DNA from: Prostheceraeus crozeri
Taxonomy: Eukaryota > Platyhelminthes > Polycladida > Euryleptidae
Direction of reading: 5' to 3'
NCBI GenBank assembly: GCA_907163375.1
Contig: CAJQUW010008710.1
Location: 62,001-126,000 of the forward strand
DNA length: 64,000 nucleotides
The position numbers and the translations under genes are program-made. Numbering within the stretch: position 1 is the stretch's first letter; each line of letters starts with the position of its first letter. Below, in pieces: positions 58,380-64,000 of this stretch. The notes beneath the pieces were generated by a model. That model worked only from the letters and a program-made list of their open reading frames with translations. It was not told the DNA's origin and made no database searches.

Positions 58380-59292
58380 CAGGCTTGCCGTTGGGATGGA
58401 TTTTCAGTCCAATCTCAATCCAATCCCAATGAGAATTTCCATTGGGATCCCAATAGAAATCCAAAAAGCCTGTTTCAGAGCTAAAAACGTACGCAATTTG
58501 ACCCCAAGCTGCATCGGGCTTACCACTTAGGCCTGCCAAATGTGATACTTTTTTTTTAATTGACGAAGTTCACGGCCGTAGGACTAGACTGACCGTAATA
58601 GTAATAGGGGCTTTAATTGATTTCAAACAATAATGTATAATAGGCGTACTGTATGGCTATATTCTGCACCGAGACTGCCTTCACCCAGGAGCTTATAGGG
58701 GTCTGCGTGTATAGCTAATATGCATGTATGAACTACAAACACACTTGGTATTTTAAGCCTATATCGGAAATGCGGTGTTAATAAACAGCTCGCTACACGG
58801 GCTCACACGTACAGTAGGCAACAGGCAGTAGACAGCAGCTTATGCGGTTAAATAGGCTTGAATAGCTTACAATACATAGCTTAATTACAGAAGCGGCGAA
58901 GCGTATGACAACGTACAGGTGAATTGTATAAGCCTATACTTACTATTACATAGATACTACCTTTTTAGCAGCACTATCTTTAGTAACTAGGGAAGTCAAA
59001 GCCATAGAGTAGGGTTAAAGCTTAAAATTTGTGTAGATCACACTAAGAGCTCTCAATGCTCGAATTCGAGAGAGGCAAGGTCAGACTGGAGACACAGAAA
59101 AATGAACTGCTCTGTACAATCCGAAAACATCTGTAACGCACTGACTAATGTCAATGTTTACATGCATATTTTGTTGGGAGAGGGCTTATTGTGATCTATT
59201 GGGATTTATTGGGATTGGGGTGGATTTTTGGTAGCCCAATCCCAATAGCTATAGGGATCTCAATTGGAATCCCAATCCCAACGGTAAGCCTG
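58380..59292. mobile_element. Non-autonomous hAT element (Ac-type target site)
   Basis: The 913-bp element has terminal repeats CAGGCTTGCCGTTGGGAT at the left and CAGGCTTACCGTTGGGAT inward from the right. A perfect 8-bp duplication CTAAATAC flanks it (58372-58379, 59293-59300), fitting nTnnnnAn. Both ends carry many ATCCCAATCCCAAT words, likely binding sites. No transposase. Confidence 0.9.
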
Positions 59293-59300
59293 CTAAATAC

Positions 59301-59904
59301 CCAAGTTGTTCTCCAAGCCAACGGCTTGCCACCGACCGAAGTACAAAGACCAGCGAAGTTCAGCCAACGTAAGTTATCTTGAACCTCAGTGGCTGGGACG
59401 GCGGATGAGCAGTTGCATTTCCCTATACCAAAGACTAAGAAAAACAGTAACGGCCGAACAGCGAAAACAGGCTGAAAACAAGAACTGCAACTAGTTTACG
59501 AGAATTGAATATGGCAAGCATAATCGCCGGCAAACCTCCTAATCAGCAAGGCATGTACCCTGGTATCCCACGGCCTTTTTAATACCCTTAAATCCTTTGA
59601 GCGCCTGTCAGGAGTTAACGGTAACCTGGTAGCAACCGCAACATGATGGCAGCCGTCGTCAATTTTGAGTAGTAATGGATAGCGCCAAGATGAAATAGCG
59701 TGATGGTAGCCGGTAGCGTGGCCCCGTGCCAATTAGTTGGCTTAAATGACACAATGACCGAAACTACGAATGATGCATAAATAAATGACTCCGTTACGGT
59801 GGCATGATGGGCACGTGACGACAGGGGTATAGCACCACCAGGTTGAGGGCTCAAGGAGAACAAGCAACCCAGACGAGAAATCGACTTTTGAAAATTCCGA
59901 GAGA
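59301..59904 (+). other. Possible 5' part of a LINE
   Basis: Directly upstream of the LINE endonuclease remnant. I see no domain, but the region could be its decayed ORF1 or linker. Confidence 0.3.
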
Positions 59905-60590
59905 ATGGCCACATGGAATGTACACATCCGTCTTCCAATTGGTAAACCAATCGCTTGTTTGCCGTTCCTTAAATCGATGTGATGTACGCTCCTATATTTA
60001 GCTGCCTGCAAGAAACGAGAATTGTGGAGCCTTGTAGGATGGAAGCAAAATTCTAGAAATCAGACCAATCGTGCAGACTGCATGCAGTAAAAACAATGGT
60101 TCGGAAGTCAAGATGTAGGTTCTGCGATGAGAGACAGACTAAAAGCAATCGTCATCAGGGCTCATGCTCCCTCTTCGCGTATAATGGTTGTGCATCTTGG
60201 CTCTAGACTCATGTCCACAAAAGTCAGCTGCCTATGCACCTGAAATGGAATGTCAGATGCGAATAAAGATACCTTCCTCGCAGAACTCATCGGCATTATG
60301 CAGAATTTCGAAAAGAAAAAAATTATTTTTATCGGTGGTGATCTGAATGCCCAAACATGTCATTCGCGTTTTTGGCTTCCAGCGTAGTATCGGAAGCGAA
60401 GTATTAGAAGACGATGTGAAAATGGTAGACGTCTCGTGGACATAGCTGCAAACAACCGACATTTCCAACATAAGCTAGACCACTAAATAAAGATGGAAAT
60501 GAGGTAGCCTATCAGGGACACCATCCCCTTCTGGCCACCTGCAAAACGTCTCCCCTAGATCATGCATTAGTTGCAGTAACAGTTAAAAGT
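59905..60590 (+). pseudogene. LINE endonuclease (EEP-type) remnant
   Basis: From ATG 59905 (MATWNVHIRLPIGK) the words of an apurinic-type LINE endonuclease appear in order across several frames: CLQETRIVEPCRMEAKF-like, then TFLAELIGIMQNFEKKKIIF, IGGDLNAQ, ENGRRLVDIAANN and LDHALVAV. GGDLNAQ is the GDFN motif and LDH the final catalytic SDH region. Frame shifts and stops make it dead. No reverse transcriptase follows. Confidence 0.75.
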
Positions 60591-61029
60591 GTAGTTCGGT
60601 CAATTTTTACACTTCGTTTATATTCGCTCAATCAATGCTATCCGCATCAGTGACACGTGACGATTCCTCATCCTCACTGCACACAAGGCAAAAATGAGTT
60701 ACCCTGGCAAATAATTACTCAATCGAGAAGAATCTCATTCATAAAAGGTGATGACGATACTGTTTTATCATTATGAAAGCTGCATTTTCTCACCAATTGA
60801 CTAAAAAAATGTCCTTGGCTTTGATAGATAAGGTACTTATGTAAGCTCAGTCATAACGTCAGTCATACAAATAACTTCCATGAAACATATTGGGATGAAG
60901 ACATTTGAGAATAATAGGTCTATATAAATCACACTATCATGTAAGCTACAAATAATTAACCATACGGCAAGTGCACAAAATACAATCAAAAAGCTGGAAT
61001 GTCTGCACAATTTCTATAGATGTACGATG

Positions 61030-61290
61030 TAGTCGAGTTGCCAGATGTGTCACACATAGATAACTTTAAAAGTCTTTGTTCGGCTGCAAGCTTCTATTTC
61101 TTTAGCGACAACACACAATGCTCAAGGCCTCTGGAAGAGAGGGAAACTGCATTACGATAACCGGAAGAAGAATTAATGTGATACATGAGAGTCACAAACA
61201 TACATGTACAGTGTCACATCATACAGAAGTACAAGTATGAACGTTATAAATGAAGCACGCGAGTACACGATATCATGTTGCACTATGCCC
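61030..61290 (-). repeat. Possible 3' LTR of the gypsy element
   Basis: On the minus strand a purine run (TTGGGGGGCA) precedes a non-coding stretch of about 260 bp ending near CA, where an LTR would lie. The partner LTR is outside the window, so the limits are a guess. Confidence 0.3.
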
Positions 61291-64000
61291 CCCAAGTCGT
61301 TGTCGGTAGAGATAAAACAGATAATAACATGATAGAACGGGCTTGAAAAAGTTTTTTTTGTGGGGACGAAGTACGCGAGATTCAGTTTGCGGCAACAATA
61401 ATGAAGGGTCATCGTCCTTCTCTCCAGATTGATTGTGAGGAAACAGTGGATGAAAATCGCGAGGTAGGGACATGTGAGAGGCAGGGCCATTGTCATCAGG
61501 GCGATTGTGCAAGTTCTCGGGATCGTTGGGGGTTGGCCGAACGTGGTATGAAGGGGACGGCATGTAGTCACGTTCCAGTTGCTGTTCTGGCAGCACGAAG
61601 GAGCCACGGGGTTCGCGATCAGGAGCGCTCGAGGTGGATGCAGTAGGCATATAAGTGGGAGTTATGTGACTGTCCCTGTAATTGGACTTGTCCTAGGAGG
61701 GTATGATGCCTCTGGCGCCGATCGATGTGGAAATGATGGGCAAGTCACGAGGAAAAACCGGTGTGAATTTCCTGAGGAATTTGCGGCTGCGAAGAGTCAC
61801 GCAACCTGATCCGTCCACGCGTACTATGTATTGATCAAATTGACGCACTTCAATAATAATACCAGTCTTGTCCTATTTGGTGGGATGTGGTCCGGTTTGG
61901 TTCTGCATGCGAACCTGGTCTCCGACAGGGAGGGGTGGAAGGCGTCGAGTGTGCTCGGAAAGACTCTAGGAGATCTTCATGTGGCGGTGGCGGAGGGCTT
62001 CTTCACGGTGGATCATGGTGTCCTTCCAAGTGGGATGCGGTTCATATCGCCGGGGTGCATGAAAATAAAATCTCTGATAGGACGACCAAAGATGCACTGG
62101 GTGGGGGATAACTTGGAATCGTGATCAGGCGTGTTCCTGTATTGGAGCATGGCTCGTTGAAAAGCGTCAGTGTCGAGCTCCCCGTTAGGGCTGGTATTAC
62201 TCGTGATCAGACGTTTGACTGTTTTTACTCCAACTTCTGCTCTGCAATTGCTGTGAGGATATGCAACAGGTGAAACACGGCGACGAAGGCCCCAATTGCG
62301 AAGGAAATTCTGGGTACCGGCTGCTGAGAATTCCGGTCCACCATCTGACGAAAGGTCTTCGCTGATGCCGAAAGTCACGAACACACGACGGAGGTATGCG
62401 ATAAGTCCTTTAGATCCTTCTGCTGTGCGTTCGACGACTGACCAATTTCTGTAACGGTCGACAACAAAGTGGCTAAAGCCGCCGTGATGAAAGTAGTCGG
62501 CGCAGATACGTTGGAAAGGATAAACGGGCAAAACCGGTGGCGTGGGAGGTGGATTGGGTTAGGATGGTGCCATGCGGTTGCATTGAAGACATGAAACCCG
62601 AAGATTTTGAGTGGCAGGAGTGATTCCAGGCCAAAAGACCGAAGCGTCGGCTCGAGTGGTCATGGAAGATGCGCCTTGATGCGCTGAGTGCAGTGCTTGC
62701 AGGACTTTCCGGCGTAAAGATGGCGTGACAATTATGCAGATTTTGTACAGAACAACTCCATCGCAAGAGTGTAGATGTTCTCGTTGACAGTAGTAGTCGC
62801 GAAGGTCGACAGGCATGTCGTGACGACATGCAGGGAAACCATCTTCAACATAGCCTATTAGAGCCATCATGGAGTCATGTCATCACTGGGAGTCGCCAGG
62901 CGGATGTCATCCCACGTAGTTGAATGTAGCGATTTCAGGGCGGGTGACGTCTCTGTGTTCGTCGATGATCTCTGAGCTCGTTGGCGATTCGCGAGTGTGT
63001 GTGAGGAAAGTACTCGGTAGGCATGGCACGTTGGCGTTTACTCCATCATACGTGGCCACGGCGATATCGTCAGGTAAGGAGACATCACTTGGCTCTCCTG
63101 CTGGATGTCGAATTACGCTGTCGGAAGCTTTGTGTTGGGCACCGGGAATATGGACCATGCGGAAGCGAAAGCGAAGAGATTTTTCCTTGAGGTTGCAAAG
63201 GCGTGGGTTGGGTATGTCCTCTAAAGATTGGTCCCTAAAAAGTAGCGGTTTGTGGTGCACAGCAATGAAAAGGTCATCGCAACCAATGACGAAATGACGG
63301 GCTTTGTTCAATGCGTCTATTACGACCAAGGCCTCTCTTTCGATAGGTTGGTAACGTGATTCAGCAGAGGACGTAAATCTGCTGCCGAAGGGGGCGATTT
63401 TCCATGCCGACTTACAGCAAAATGGTTGTGACGATGAACAAGTACGCTGTTTTTGCAGGAGCCAGAATCCGATGCCCGTTTTACTCCTATCTGTGGCGAG
63501 GCACATCGCGCGCGATTTGTCGAAGATCTCGACGCCTCCGGTGATCGCGCAGATTATCACCTTTGATTCATTAAAGAGGTCATTCAAGTCGCTTGTCTAA
63601 TGGAACGGGGTATCAGGCTTCAAGAGTGCTCGAAATAGGAGCATCTTTTCAGCTGACGTGAAGGCATATGAAACTTGATTAATTAAACCGAACCAAGATA
63701 CCCAGTCAGTTATGTTGAACGGTGTAGGGAAATACTTGATGGCTTCAAAGAGGCGATCACACGGTCGAAAAGAGTCAAGAGAGATTTGGAATCCGGCAAA
63801 TTCGACAACGTCGTGGGCGTACACGAATTTTTCAGGGTTCACAGTGATGCCGTTACGGCCGCATAGATCGAGTAAATGAACGGCTTGGAAGAATGATCAT
63901 TCTAACGTTTCAGACCACAGTAGGGTGTCATACACGCATTTTGTCTTGCGAGGTACGTCGGAAACAATTTCATCAAAACGGCGACTGCAGCCATCACTGG
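61170..64000 (-). mobile_element. Ty3/gypsy LTR retrotransposon, broken 3' portion
   Basis: Reading leftward from the window end, the pol region shows the end of reverse transcriptase (63597-63842), RNase H (62907-63587), the integrase zinc-binding region (62559-62870), the integrase core (62013-62531) and a C-terminal tail (about 61270-61650). It is broken, with several interruptions between these parts. gag, protease and the 5' LTR would lie beyond 64000. The decay suggests moderate age. Confidence 0.88.

Overview
The window is animal nuclear DNA, AT-rich and full of introns. It is probably from a marine invertebrate; frequent words such as taggccta and the mix of Polinton, Crypton, Penelope-like, pogo, rosa-type and hAT elements recall echinoderm or hemichordate genomes, but the phylum is a guess. 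Very little is host coding sequence. Eight short minus-strand exons (55452 down to 2290) fit one coiled-coil gene whose reading phase is kept across every junction. A degenerate NDUFA8-like gene copy lies just upstream of it (56812-57406). Nearly everything else is mobile DNA sitting in the introns of the coiled-coil gene, one of which seems to be about 41 kb long (13902-55250).

The centrepiece is a 20.7 kb Polinton/Maverick element at 23384-44073. It has a perfect 6-bp target duplication (AACTTC), AGT...ACT ends and 366/378-bp terminal inverted repeats that differ mainly by one 12-bp unit. It looks whole and young. The left half reads rightward (a small acidic protein, a six-exon gene, protein-primed DNA polymerase B, a protein of unknown function and a TBP-like protein). 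The right half reads leftward (UBA-RING protein, two unknown proteins, packaging ATPase, integrase with chromodomain, penton, basic core protein, major capsid protein, adenain-type protease). A 2.2 kb non-coding block at 24866-27060 holds duplicated 135-bp units, nuclear-receptor-like half sites, a perfect 24-bp hairpin, a telomere-type CCCTAA array and two E2F-like palindromes. The most unusual content is the TBP-like gene together with TATATAAG-type boxes in front of the non-structural genes but not the capsid genes. This suggests that the element may carry its own promoter-recognition factor and two promoter classes.

Left flank (1-23383): a short Ac-type hAT derivative (1190-1819), a LINE RT scrap, a tRNA-type SINE, a Penelope-type end with a complete minimal hammerhead ribozyme (5380-5415), an element with CAGGGTGTCC ends (6652-8068), a TA-flanked element (9379-11422) that was later split by a piggyBac-like one (9652-10914), a rosa-type mariner with one stop (12215-13261), a long foldback (14440-22640) and, inside its right arm, a pogo-like transposon with an intact transposase (20570-22390).

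Right flank (44074-64000): a foldback MITE (44720-45345), a Crypton-like tyrosine recombinase surrounded by large palindromes (about 46380-49780), a foldback at 50373-50559, a ZMYM-type transposase scrap, an internally deleted Buster-type hAT (52477-54540), the first coiled-coil exons, the NDUFA8-like copy, a second Ac-type hAT derivative (58380-59292), a LINE endonuclease fragment, and the 3' part of a broken Ty3/gypsy element running off the window end.
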